Assembly (NCBI RefSeq): GCF_000518645.1
Contig: NZ_JADZ01000012.1
Location: 124,001-188,000 of the forward strand
Reading direction: 5' to 3'
DNA length: 64,000 nucleotides
Origin: Curvibacter gracilis ATCC BAA-807
Lineage (GTDB): Bacteria; Pseudomonadota; Gammaproteobacteria; Burkholderiales; Burkholderiaceae_C
Position numbers and translations under genes: made by a program. Shown in pieces: positions 55,706-64,000 of the stretch (positions are counted from its first letter, which is position 1; each line of letters starts with the position of its first letter). Under the pieces are notes generated by a model. It saw only the letters and a program-made list of their open reading frames with translations, was not told the DNA's origin and searched no databases.

Positions 55706-56713
55706 ATGAATGTGCCGATTCGTCGTCTGCTGAGAAACATGCGCTGGCCTGTGTGCCTGGCATGGCTGGCCTGTCAGGCACTCGCTTTTGCGACGCCGAT
55801 GGTCTCCAATTTGCCGTTCGACATGGGTTGGAATGGTGCGGACGCGCAGGTGCAGGCGGTGCCGGGCAAAGCGCCGGCGCCCCTGTCGCCCGCCCGCTCT
55901 CCCGCGCCGGTGTCGGCTGCCAAATCCGCGCCGCCCAAGGCGAACGCACCCGCCGCGGCGGATTCAAGCCCTGCGACGGGCGTTCTGAGCGTGGGGCCCG
56001 GCGATCTGTTGCAGGTGACGGTCTTCGGCCAGCCCGACATGTCTGCGGAGGTCTCGGTCACTGACGGGGGCGAGGTGACCTTGCCCTTGATCGGTCTGAT
56101 CCGCATCGCGGGCATGGCCCCTTCAGAGGTCGAGAAAGTCATCGCCCAAAGGCTACGCGAGCGCCAGTACCTGTTGCAACCCGAGGTGTCTGTCACGGTG
56201 CGGCAGAACCGCAGCCAAGCCGTTTCAGTGCTTGGCGAGGTGGTGCGTCCGGGGCGCTACCCGATTCAGGGGCGCTTCACGGTGTTGGACCTGCTGGCTG
56301 TCGCCGGGGGGCTGACGCCCAAGGCCGACACCGTGGTGGTGCTGCTGCGCAAGGGCGAGGGCGGCTCGGCGGCGCCGGCGGTGCGCATCCCCATCCGCCT
56401 TGATCGCGTGGCCAGCCCGGATCGCAGTCCCCTGGACATGCCTCTGAACCATGACGACATGGTCTATGTCGGGCAGCAGAAGTTCTTCTACATCCATGGC
56501 GAGGTGCGGCGTCCCGGCAGCTATCCCATGGAGCCGGATCTGGATGTCATGCGGGCCTTGTCCATCAGCGGTGGGGTGACCGAGCGGGGGTCCATGGGCC
56601 GGATCAATATTCACCGCAAGTCGGAAGGCACTGGCGCACAAGATTTCTCGCCGCGCCTGACGGATCCGATCCTGGATGGCGATGTGATTTATGTGAAGGA
56701 GAGGATTTTTTGA
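55706..56713 (+). CDS. Polysaccharide export outer-membrane protein (Wza-like)
   Basis: The protein has 335 residues. Signal sequence ~1-30 (VCLAWLACQALAFA), without a good lipobox. A Pro/Ala linker follows (~48-92). The poly-export domain begins at VGPGDLLQVTVFGQPDMSAEVSV, and SLBB-like repeats follow (VSVLGEVVRPGRYPI, FYIHGEVRRPGSYPM). It forms the outer-membrane channel for an exopolysaccharide. Its stop overlaps the chain-length gene's TTG start. Confidence 0.9.
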   Translation: MNVPIRRLLRNMRWPVCLAWLACQALAFATPMVSNLPFDMGWNGADAQVQAVPGKAPAPLSPARSPAPVSAAKSAPPKANAPAAADSSPATGVLSVGPGDLLQVTVFGQPDMSAEVSVTDGGEVTLPLIGLIRIAGMAPSEVEKVIAQRLRERQYLLQPEVSVTVRQNRSQAVSVLGEVVRPGRYPIQGRFTVLDLLAVAGGLTPKADTVVVLLRKGEGGSAAPAVRIPIRLDRVASPDRSPLDMPLNHDDMVYVGQQKFFYIHGEVRRPGSYPMEPDLDVMRALSISGGVTERGSMGRINIHRKSEGTGAQDFSPRLTDPILDGDVIYVKERIF

Positions 56714-58065
56714 ATTCCTATCCGGTTGGATTGACCCTGAATCAGCTCGGGGCGATGCTGCGGTATCGCCTGCCGACGATTCTGATCGTGACCCTGGTGA
56801 CCGTGCTGATCACCGGCGTGGCGGTGTTCCTGATTCCCAAGACCTACACCGCGTCGGCCGAGTTGTTCATTGAATTCCGGGTGAACGACCCGATCAGCGG
56901 CAGGCAGTTTCCGGCTGTACTGGACGAAACCTACCTGCAAACCCAGGTCGACATCATCCACAGCAACGAGGTGGTGGACCGGGTGATCGACAGTCTGCAC
57001 CTCATGCAGGCCCCGGGCGCTGAGAAGAGCCTGCAATTGCTGCGTGAACGGGTGCTCAAGAGCCTGGACATCCAATTGCGCCGAACCAGCCGCATTGTCG
57101 AGCTTCAATACTCCGATCGATCCCCGGAGATGGCCCGCGCCTTTCTGGAGGCCTTGATCAAGGCCTACGCGGACATCAACAGTGAAATCAGCGTGGCACC
57201 TGCCCGGGCTCGGACCGAGCAATACAACGCCCAGCTCCAACTGCTGCGCAACGAGATCGACGGTATTCAGCAGAAACTCACCGAATACCAGCAAAAAGCC
57301 CAGATCGTGGATGCCGATGAGCGTCTGGACAACCGCTCGCGCCAGCTGGTGGAACTGTCGAGCAAGCAACTGGGCATTCGCACGCAACGCCAGGAGTACG
57401 AAGCCCGCATGCGTGCGCTGGATGTGATGATCAATTCGGGCAATGACATCCCCGATGTGCCCGAGATCGCCCAGCAGCCGCGGGTGGCCGAGCTCAAGCT
57501 GAGGTTGTCCGATCTGGACCGGCGCATCAGTGATCTGTCGGCCACTTACGGCAAGATGCACCCCAAGCTGGTGGCCCTGCGTGATGAACGAGAGGTGCTG
57601 GTCGATCGCCTCCGGCGCGAAGCCAAGGCCGCCTTGCAAGGCATTCGCCTGGAGGGCATGCGCCTGGCGGATCAAGAGCGGGCCTTGGGACGCAGTTTTG
57701 ACGAACAACAACGCGCATTGCTGGAGACCAAGCGGCACCGTGACGTGATCAGCTCCTATCAGCGGCAATTGGAAAGTACCCAACGGGTGTACAACACCGC
57801 TGTCGCCAAGTTCGACGAAATCCTGATGTCGGGCACCGTGAACGGCACCAGCCTGTCTGTCTTGCGCAAGCCTGAAGCCCCTTTGAAGCACTCGAAACCG
57901 CAAATCACCAAGAGCGTGCTGATGGCCATTCTGGTGGGCCTGGCCTTGGGTCTGGGGCTTTCATTCGTGCTGGAAGTCACGGTCAGGCGGCTGCGCTGCC
58001 TGGAGGACATGGAGCGCGGTCTTGGCCTGCGTATTTTTGGCCAGGTCGGGCAGTCCACTGTCTGA
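56710..58065 (+). CDS. Exopolysaccharide chain-length determinant (Wzz/EpsF-like)
   Basis: The protein has 451 residues from TTG 56710, preceded by AAGGAGAGG; no suitable ATG lies close by. TTGA overlap with the export gene's stop indicates coupling. Two membrane helices (VTLVTVLITGVAVFLIP near 26, and VLMAILVGLALGLGLSFVLEVTV near 407) enclose a coiled-coil periplasmic region (~160-385) ending in the GNVR-type stretch. It controls polymer length with the adjacent ATPase. Confidence 0.88.
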   Translation: MNSYPVGLTLNQLGAMLRYRLPTILIVTLVTVLITGVAVFLIPKTYTASAELFIEFRVNDPISGRQFPAVLDETYLQTQVDIIHSNEVVDRVIDSLHLMQAPGAEKSLQLLRERVLKSLDIQLRRTSRIVELQYSDRSPEMARAFLEALIKAYADINSEISVAPARARTEQYNAQLQLLRNEIDGIQQKLTEYQQKAQIVDADERLDNRSRQLVELSSKQLGIRTQRQEYEARMRALDVMINSGNDIPDVPEIAQQPRVAELKLRLSDLDRRISDLSATYGKMHPKLVALRDEREVLVDRLRREAKAALQGIRLEGMRLADQERALGRSFDEQQRALLETKRHRDVISSYQRQLESTQRVYNTAVAKFDEILMSGTVNGTSLSVLRKPEAPLKHSKPQITKSVLMAILVGLALGLGLSFVLEVTVRRLRCLEDMERGLGLRIFGQVGQSTV

Positions 58066-58074
58066 GGCGTTCTC

Positions 58075-59049
58075 ATGAAACTTGAACCGATTCTCGACGC
58101 TCACGCTGCTGCGGTCCCTCCGGCTCTGAGCAGTGACCGCATGGGCGAGCTGTTCATCCAGGCCGGCAAGCTGTCGCGGGCCCAGGTGGAACAGATCATC
58201 CGCCTGCAGGAGACGTCCCAACTGCGCTTTGGCGAAGCGGCGCGCCAGTTGAATCTGCTGACCGAGCAGGACATCCAGGCGGTGCTGGCGCATCAGTTCA
58301 ACTATGTGACCGCGACCAACCTGCGCGTCGGCCTGGACCCCGCCTGTCCCTTGCCGATCGCCAACGCACCCTACAGCCCCGAGGCCGAATCCATCCGCCG
58401 CATCCGCTCCGAACTCCTGCTCGAAGGCAGCGGTCTGGCGCCACTGAAGGTGGCCGTGGTCAGTCCGGGGGAGGGGGAAGGGCGCACCTACATGGCCGCC
58501 AATCTGGCCTTTTCGTTTGCCCAGGTGGGCAAGCGTACCTTGCTGATTGATGCAGACTTCCGCTCGCCCAAGGTGCATGCCTACTTCAGCATGAACAACA
58601 AAAAGGGCCTGTCCGGGGTTCTGGCGGGTCGCAGCGACGTCACGCTCGACGTGATGACGATGGTGTTGCCCAATCTCTATGTGCTGCCCGCGGGGCCCTT
58701 GCCCCCCAATCCGCTGGAAATCCTGCAGGATCCTCATTTGTCGGCCTTGATCGACAAACTGGCCAAGGACCTGGATGTGATCGTGGTGGACACGCCGGCG
58801 GCCATGGCCTCGTCCGACAGCAAGGTGATCACGCGCCAGGTCGGTGCGGCCTTGATCATGGGGCGTGAGCACCGGACCCGTGTGGCCGAGTTGCGGGCCA
58901 CCGTGCAGTCCATGCAGGACGTGGGGGTGCGGATCTTCGGCACGGTCTACAACCGGTTCGATGGGCGTCAGCCCGGTGCGGAGGGCTCAGGTCGGCGCTG
59001 GATGCGCTGGCCGGTGGCCTGGCGGTTTGGCCCAGCGCGTGGCCGTTGA
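58075..59049 (+). CDS. EpsG-like tyrosine-kinase-type ATPase with N-terminal MshEN-like domain
   Basis: The protein has 324 residues. Residues ~20-80 resemble the MshEN/PilZ-like N-terminal fold (LFIQAGKLSRAQVEQIIRLQETSQLRFGEAA), which binds cyclic-di-GMP in related proteins. A BY-kinase domain follows, but Walker A reads SPGEGEGRT (130-138), with Arg instead of Lys. Walker A' is TLLIDADFRSP (155-165). No C-terminal Tyr cluster is present, so autophosphorylation is doubtful. It works with the chain-length protein 9 bases upstream. Confidence 0.8.
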   Translation: MKLEPILDAHAAAVPPALSSDRMGELFIQAGKLSRAQVEQIIRLQETSQLRFGEAARQLNLLTEQDIQAVLAHQFNYVTATNLRVGLDPACPLPIANAPYSPEAESIRRIRSELLLEGSGLAPLKVAVVSPGEGEGRTYMAANLAFSFAQVGKRTLLIDADFRSPKVHAYFSMNNKKGLSGVLAGRSDVTLDVMTMVLPNLYVLPAGPLPPNPLEILQDPHLSALIDKLAKDLDVIVVDTPAAMASSDSKVITRQVGAALIMGREHRTRVAELRATVQSMQDVGVRIFGTVYNRFDGRQPGAEGSGRRWMRWPVAWRFGPARGR

Positions 59050-60362
59050 CGGGGCGCGCGTTGTCAGTTTCAAAGCCTTTCTGGACCAACTCCCTTCTGT
59101 CCATCGTCGATCAGGTGCTGCTCAGCGGCCTGAATTTCGCCGTGGGCATGTGTTTGATCCGGTTCGGAACCAAGAGCGACTACGGGCTGTACTCGCAGTT
59201 GTTTGCGGCCAGCCTGTTTGCCGTGGGCGTGCTGGAAGCGCTGATCGGCTCACCCATGGTGACCCTGGCGGCCCACATGAACGCCACCCAGCGGGCCCAG
59301 ATGGTGCGGCGCCTGCGTCGCTTCCAATGGGTGGCGGGCCTGGGCCTGGGGCTGTTGTTTGGCATCGGGGCCGGCTGGGTGGTGCATGGCAACCTGCCCG
59401 AGTTGGACGCCTTGCCTGCCGGGTTGGCCTTTGGCCTGTACGTCTTCACCTCGACCTTGCGTGAATTCAGGCGCTCGGTCTGGTACATGGAGTCGGACCT
59501 GGGCAGTCTCTTGCGCAGCGATGGCACCTATGTGTTGGCCGCCCTGGGCCTCGGGGGGCTGCTCTGGTGGTCCGATCACCTGGGCGCATCGACTGTGCTG
59601 GGCGCGTTGAGCCTGGCCAATGTGCTGGCCGGTCTGTTGGGCCGTGGACCCATAGCTGAATCCGCCGATGCTGCCGATGGGGCTGAGCCACCGTGGCGCC
59701 ACACGCTTGCCCAGATCTGGGACAAGGGCAAGTGGGCTGTGCCTGGAACGGCGGTGGCCTGGCTGGGCAGCTACGGCTTTCTTTACCTGACCTCGGCGAT
59801 GTCGGGGGTCCAGGCCACGGCGGACGTCAGTGCAGCACGACTGCCACTGGTTCCGGTCGGCTTGATGGTGGTGGCCTGGTCCCGGGTGGCCCGTCCGGTG
59901 GCGGGTCGCATGCTGGGGGCCCATGATTGGCCGGGCCTCAATCGCCTGACCTGGGCATCGCTGGGGGCCATCGAGTTGCTCACTGTCGTGTACCTCACGA
60001 TGCTGATGCTGGCGTTTCCCTGGCTTGAATCCCATGTGCTGAGTGCCAAGTACCAGGGGGTCCATCCTCTGGTCTGGGCCTGGGGCGTGTTTTTTCTGGT
60101 CACGGTGCCACGCAACATCGCAGGCACCTGGATGGCCTCGATCGGTGCATTCCGCCAACTCTTCATCGAGGCCTGCGTGGTGGTGTCGCTGATGGGGGTG
60201 ATCGCCAGTGTGCTGATTCCACGCTGGGGTGCGATGGGCGCCGTGCTGGCCCTGATCGTCATGGAGACCTTCGACACAGCCGTGATGACGGTGCTGATCT
60301 GGCGCCACTGGCGGCGCATCCAGCGCGAGGCGCCACCCACGCCTGGTCCTGCGGCGGCCTGA
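59046..60362 (+). CDS. Polysaccharide flippase (Wzx-like)
   Basis: The protein has 438 residues from TTG 59046, overlapping the ATPase gene's stop (TTGA). Its hydrophobic pattern (about 12 membrane helices, e.g. SIVDQVLLSGLNFAVGMCL and LFAASLFAVGVLEALIG) is that of MOP-superfamily flippases, which move lipid-linked polysaccharide units across the inner membrane. No short motif proves it. Confidence 0.75.
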   Translation: MTGRALSVSKPFWTNSLLSIVDQVLLSGLNFAVGMCLIRFGTKSDYGLYSQLFAASLFAVGVLEALIGSPMVTLAAHMNATQRAQMVRRLRRFQWVAGLGLGLLFGIGAGWVVHGNLPELDALPAGLAFGLYVFTSTLREFRRSVWYMESDLGSLLRSDGTYVLAALGLGGLLWWSDHLGASTVLGALSLANVLAGLLGRGPIAESADAADGAEPPWRHTLAQIWDKGKWAVPGTAVAWLGSYGFLYLTSAMSGVQATADVSAARLPLVPVGLMVVAWSRVARPVAGRMLGAHDWPGLNRLTWASLGAIELLTVVYLTMLMLAFPWLESHVLSAKYQGVHPLVWAWGVFFLVTVPRNIAGTWMASIGAFRQLFIEACVVVSLMGVIASVLIPRWGAMGAVLALIVMETFDTAVMTVLIWRHWRRIQREAPPTPGPAAA

Positions 60363-60370
60363 CAGGCCCG

Positions 60371-61765
60371 TCAGGCCTGTGCCTCAGCCTCACGCTGCCG
60401 GAAGCGGCGCAATTGCGTCGTGGCCGCCACCGAAGAAAACACCACCAGGATGAACAGCAGGTTGAGGCCGTGAAACAGCGTGCTCTCGGTGACGTTGTGG
60501 GCCATCACCGTCAGCAGCAGCGCACCATGGAAGGCCGATGATTCGCGGCTGAACCGGGACAGGCGGAACAGGGTGATCACATGGGCCAGTATGAAGCCCG
60601 CAAACAGGGCCAGGCCGATGATTCCGAGCTCGTTGTAAATGTCCAGGTAGCCGTTGTGAGCCTGAAAGGGCAGCCAGTAAAGCCGGTCGATGATGCTTTG
60701 TGAGGCGCTGCCGGTTCCCATCCAGAAGGCACCGAAACCCACCCCCAACCAGGGATGCTTGTCGATTTCTTCCAGCACCATGCCCCAGATGTCGAAGCGC
60801 CCGCTGATGTCGGTTCGCTTGCCCAGCAAATCGGCCACCGGCTTGAAGAACTCATCCCACGTGGGCAAGCGCCCCTGCACCACATACAACACATGCAGGT
60901 AGATCAGCACCAGGCCCCCGACGATCAGAAAGGCACGTGCGAAGACGAAGTCATCCGCCACGTACTTGCGTCGCAGCAGAATGAACAGGCCAGAGCTCAG
61001 GGTGGCCATCAGCAGACTGGTCGTGCTTTTGGTCATCAGGAGGTTGAAGCCGCAAAAGCCCAGCACCACGAGAAACAGCAGCGGGCTGATCCGGTTCTTG
61101 GGTGACGCGAAAAGGCAGACCCACATGAACGTGGCATAGGCGGTCACGGTGCCGTACATGTTCTTCTGGTCGGTCACGCCACGCCAGGCACCGCCCTCCC
61201 AGGCCCCGTCGGCCATGCCCGTGTACTCGATGGCGATGTCGGGCACCAGCAGCACGGCCAGCACCGAGGCGACCTGAACCGCGAGCAGGGTGCCAAAGGC
61301 CAGTTTGAGCCCTCGCGTGCGGCTCATCTCCGTCACCTGCAGGGCCACGGCAATCATCAGCAGCCCGATCAGTTGCACTACCTTCTTGAGCGTGACGATG
61401 GGCAGCACCGACCAACTGGCGTTGGCCAGGCTGAACAGCAAAATGGCGACCAGGAAGGGGTTGAGCCCGAAGATCACCTGCTGGAACTTTTCGAAGCGGA
61501 AGAGGCACAGGGCGCCTGCCAGCACGAAAAGACTGGTCCATTGCAATTGCACCACCACGCTCCCACCGGTCAGGTCCTCGCCGAGTCGGTTGAAATTCCA
61601 GGACAGGCCCGATGGCAGCATGGACCAGCTGAGGGTCAGCACCAGCAGCAGCGCAGCCAGCCATTCTTCCACGTGGGTGATCGGCGCTGGCGTCGACGGG
61701 CTCGGGCTGCCGCGGTGGTCCGCACGGGGCGGCAGGGCAGAGGGCTGCGGATTGAAAGTGGGCAT
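60371..61765 (-). CDS. O-antigen ligase-like (Wzy/WaaL) membrane protein
   Basis: The protein has 464 residues from ATG 61765; a longer in-frame reading to 61849 would overlap the preceding gene. It has about 11 membrane helices. A large periplasmic loop carries [12 protein letters not shown], and [21 protein letters not shown] is the O-antigen ligase/polymerase signature with its conserved His. It polymerises or transfers the sugar repeat. It is downstream of the exported-protein gene, 22 bases away, and convergent with the flippase. Confidence 0.88.
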   Translation of the reverse strand: MPTFNPQPSALPPRADHRGSPSPSTPAPITHVEEWLAALLLVLTLSWSMLPSGLSWNFNRLGEDLTGGSVVVQLQWTSLFVLAGALCLFRFEKFQQVIFGLNPFLVAILLFSLANASWSVLPIVTLKKVVQLIGLLMIAVALQVTEMSRTRGLKLAFGTLLAVQVASVLAVLLVPDIAIEYTGMADGAWEGGAWRGVTDQKNMYGTVTAYATFMWVCLFASPKNRISPLLFLVVLGFCGFNLLMTKSTTSLLMATLSSGLFILLRRKYVADDFVFARAFLIVGGLVLIYLHVLYVVQGRLPTWDEFFKPVADLLGKRTDISGRFDIWGMVLEEIDKHPWLGVGFGAFWMGTGSASQSIIDRLYWLPFQAHNGYLDIYNELGIIGLALFAGFILAHVITLFRLSRFSRESSAFHGALLLTVMAHNVTESTLFHGLNLLFILVVFSSVAATTQLRRFRQREAEAQA

Positions 61766-61787
61766 GCGGGTCGATGCAGTGGCTTGC

Positions 61788-63053
61788 TCAGGGCAGCGGT
61801 GCCGGTTTGAGCAGGTAGGCCTTGGACAAGGTCTTGAACTGCCCGCCATCGGTCCGCATCGAGGTCTGGTTGCGTTCTCCAGGCCCGAAAACCACGCCCA
61901 GTGCGCCAGCTGCCACCAGCTCCTCGGGGTGGGTCAGGAAATACTTCACCCGGTTGTCGCGCCAGGGCGGCGCCTTGCTGGGCTGGCTGGCCGGAACACC
62001 CATCGGGGTCTGCCACCACAACAAGGGCAGTTGCAGGCCGTCAAAGTAATACCGTGCGCGGGCCAGGTGCTGCTTGAAGTTGGGGCTGCTGGTGTTGGAC
62101 TCATCCCAGTACCAGGGGGGCTCGTTGCGGCTGCATTCATGAGCGTGGTGTTGCGCCTCCATGCAGCCGGCATCGCGGTCCAGGGTCTGCATCACCACAA
62201 AGTCGGCCTGGTTGGCGCCCAGCTTGAGCATGTAGCTCAGTTCGGTGTGGGTGAGGGCAATCCACAAGGAGGGCGGAAACCCCACATAGGCCTGTGGTGC
62301 CAGCGTGCGCGCCACCCGCAGCAGGCACTTGGCCAGGCCCACCACGTTGTCGGGAAGCTGCGCGCAGTCGGGGTTGAGGCTCACCAGGGCCGCCATGCGT
62401 TGCGGGTCGGCCTGGGCCTGTTGGGCGTAGCCCCAGAAGTCGGGCTCCAGGTTGACCACCACGGGTTTGCCGTAGCGCCCAAGCTTCTCGAACAGCAGGT
62501 GCACCTGTTGCCAGTAAGGGCCCATGAAGGCCGGGTCGGTCAGCCCGCTGAGGTTGCCGTCGCCGCGTGCGGCCATCTGGTAAAGGGTGAACATGGGCAC
62601 CGCGCCCACCATCTCGGCGTCCTGGATCACGATGTCCAGGTAGGCCCCCTTGGGCTGGTTCCAGTCGGGCCAGGCGCCTTTGCCCACGCCCACGATGTAG
62701 CGGTCGTACAGATCGGGTGAAACGTTCTGGCCCAGCACCGCGGCGGGCTCGGTGGCCCCCACGCCCACCAGCATGCGTCGCGGCTTGCCCAGGGCCTGGG
62801 CCAGCACGCCCGCGCGCTGCGCCAGCGGCACCTGCTGCAGATCAAGATGGGTTTTCGGGGGTGTGGCGGACGGCGGCGCCTTGCTCTTGGGGCCGTTGGC
62901 CCAGGCCAGCACGGTCATGCCGGCAAGCAGGCCGGCCAGCCCGGCCCGAAGCAGGCCGCGCCACAGGCCCATGCTTGGGCCACGCAGGCATGCCAGGTTC
63001 AGGAACGCCTCGGCGTTCAGGGCACAGGAGGGCGGTGTGTGAACGGTGGGCAT
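61788..63053 (-). CDS. Exported protein of unknown function in the polysaccharide locus
   Basis: The reading from ATG 63053 gives 421 residues; ATG 62972 would give 394 with a cleaner signal peptide (MGLWRGLLRAGLAGLLAGMTVLAWA). The mature part (~300 residues) has alternating hydrophobic strands and helices that suggest a TIM-barrel-like fold (PVVVNLEPDFWGYAQQA, LQLPLLWWQTPMGVP, GVVFGPGERNQTSM), as in some glycoside hydrolases. Acidic residues lie in LEPDFW. Its coupling to the ligase-like gene (22 bases) suggests it trims or modifies the polymer. I do not recognise the family. Confidence 0.5.
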   Translation of the reverse strand: MPTVHTPPSCALNAEAFLNLACLRGPSMGLWRGLLRAGLAGLLAGMTVLAWANGPKSKAPPSATPPKTHLDLQQVPLAQRAGVLAQALGKPRRMLVGVGATEPAAVLGQNVSPDLYDRYIVGVGKGAWPDWNQPKGAYLDIVIQDAEMVGAVPMFTLYQMAARGDGNLSGLTDPAFMGPYWQQVHLLFEKLGRYGKPVVVNLEPDFWGYAQQAQADPQRMAALVSLNPDCAQLPDNVVGLAKCLLRVARTLAPQAYVGFPPSLWIALTHTELSYMLKLGANQADFVVMQTLDRDAGCMEAQHHAHECSRNEPPWYWDESNTSSPNFKQHLARARYYFDGLQLPLLWWQTPMGVPASQPSKAPPWRDNRVKYFLTHPEELVAAGALGVVFGPGERNQTSMRTDGGQFKTLSKAYLLKPAPLP

Positions 63054-63252
63054 GGGTTCAATGGGTTGCGGATGGATGCGACAGCACGGGCCTCTGCCAC
63101 CAGGGCCCTTCGCCCGAAGGATTATGCATGGGCCGGTACGTCCACTTCTCCACAGTCGGGCCACCAGCCCTGTCGCAAAGGCTGGTTAAGATCGTTGGCG
63201 TTTCGCGCCCCGGTGGTGTGGATCGGGAAACTGGACAACCCATGGCTGTTGC

Positions 63253-64000
63253 ATGACTGAATTACTGTTTCTTCTGGCGCTGGTCGTCGTCTTGCCGCTG
63301 GGCTTGCCGGCGTTTTCGCTGCTGTTGCTGACGCTGGCTTCTTGCCGGGGCGGCAAGCAGGCGGTGGATGATCCGTCGCAGGTGTCGCCGGCCGGTGCAC
63401 GCGTGGCCGTGCTGGTCCCTGCCCACAACGAATCGATCCATGTGCTGCCGACCCTGGCCTGCCTGAAGAGCCAGGCGGCGCCCGGGGACCGCATCGTGCT
63501 GATCGCCGACAACTGCAGCGATGACACGGCGGAGCTGGCCCGGCAGACCGGGGTGGAGGTGATCGAGCGCCACGACACCACACGCCGCGGCAAAGGATTT
63601 GCGTTGGCCTTCGGGGTGGCCCATCTGAGGGCTGATCCGCCCGACGTGGTGGTGGTGGTGGACGCCGATTGCATCTTGTCCGAGCAGGCCTTGCCCCGGA
63701 TCACCCGCCTGTGTCACAGCACGGGGCGGCCGGTCCAGATGCTCAACCTCATGATCGCCGGCCCGGGGGCCGCGCTGAAGATGAGGGTGCTCGAATTTGC
63801 GGCCTTGATGAAGAACCTGGTGCGCCCCATGGGCTCGAACGCGCTGGCCCAGGTCTGTCATTTGTCGGGCACCGGCATGGCCTTGCCCTGGTCTTTGATG
63901 TCCACGGTGAAGCTGGCCACCGGCCACATCGCGGAAGACATGGAAATGGGCATCAGCCTGGCGATCGCCGGGCACACCCCCCGCTTTTTACCCGGTGTCC
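63253..64000 (+). CDS. GT2-family glycosyltransferase, cut by the window end
   Basis: The open frame starts at ATG 63253 and runs past base 64000, so only ~249 residues are seen. An N-terminal membrane helix (LLFLLALVVVLPLGLPAFSLLLL) precedes a GT2 core: VLVPAHNES, IADNCSDDTAEL, RRGKGFAL, VVVVDADC and EDMEMGI. These are the nucleotide-sugar and acceptor motifs of processive or priming-type GT2 enzymes. It belongs to the exopolysaccharide locus and diverges from the exported-protein gene. The C-terminus is outside the window. Confidence 0.85.
   Translation, partial: MTELLFLLALVVVLPLGLPAFSLLLLTLASCRGGKQAVDDPSQVSPAGARVAVLVPAHNESIHVLPTLACLKSQAAPGDRIVLIADNCSDDTAELARQTGVEVIERHDTTRRGKGFALAFGVAHLRADPPDVVVVVDADCILSEQALPRITRLCHSTGRPVQMLNLMIAGPGAALKMRVLEFAALMKNLVRPMGSNALAQVCHLSGTGMALPWSLMSTVKLATGHIAEDMEMGISLAIAGHTPRFLPGV

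Overview
The window is GC-rich and densely coded, and it looks like the chromosome of a betaproteobacterium of the order Burkholderiales, most likely near Comamonadaceae/Sphaerotilaceae (Leptothrix, Rubrivivax, Ideonella-like). The grounds are the tig-clpP-clpX-lon block, a Bug-type (TctC) binding protein with a TctD/TctE-like two-component system, a general porin ending in phenylalanine, a 3-hydroxybutyrate oligomer hydrolase, and the hpnC/hpnD/hpnE squalene genes. The genus is inference from gene content; no rRNA is present.

Layout. 1-4.9 kb: the 3' end of a nucleotidyltransferase-like gene; a two-gene unit pairing a large protein with a PhoU/DUF47-like C-terminus and a short PPDK-like protein without the TIM barrel; an NlpC/P60 lipoprotein; and an Hsp15-like S4 protein. 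4.9-8.9 kb: two secreted proteins sharing a WW-P-GxGY module, one also carrying a PKD domain and an M30-like metalloprotease motif. 9.3-15.4 kb: a TctE/TctD-like two-component system, a porin, an orphan TctC-type binding protein and a PAS/sigma-54 regulator. 15.4-19.5 kb: a 4.1-kb accessory block bounded by direct repeats of the regulator gene's 3' end. It carries a DUF4411 PIN toxin with a HTH/ImmA-IrrE partner, a VapC remnant, and a frameshifted HipA-like kinase with DUF3037. 19.5-20.6 kb: a lambda-type (GH104) muramidase overlapping a small exported cysteine-containing protein. 20.6-24.7 kb: a VOC protein, argC divergent from a LysR gene, and a diguanylate cyclase.

25.0-33.1 kb: a complete Liv-type ABC transporter (binding protein, two ATPases, two permeases) co-directional with a 3-hydroxybutyrate oligomer hydrolase and an alpha/beta hydrolase. 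33.1-38.6 kb: a membrane-anchored hydrolase, a LonB/LonH-like protease, ferrochelatase and a HAD hydrolase. 38.6-41.8 kb: hpnE-hpnD-hpnC. 41.9-46.3 kb: an RND efflux adaptor and pump. 46.5-52.6 kb: tRNA-Leu, trigger factor, ClpP, ClpX and Lon. 52.7-52.9 kb: tRNA-Gly and tRNA-Cys. 53.4-64 kb: an exopolysaccharide locus with a TPR protein, a WecG-type glycosyltransferase, an outer-membrane export protein, a chain-length protein, an EpsG-like ATPase, a flippase, an O-antigen-ligase-like protein, an unknown exported protein, and the start of a GT2 glycosyltransferase cut by the window end.

The strongest candidates for something new are the repeat-bounded toxin/defence-like island in the 3' end of the sigma-54 regulator (15.2-19.5 kb), the adjacent muramidase plus exported partner, the truncated PPDK with its PhoU-like partner, the WW-P-GxGY secreted module, and the coupling of a Liv transporter to 3-hydroxybutyrate oligomer hydrolysis.
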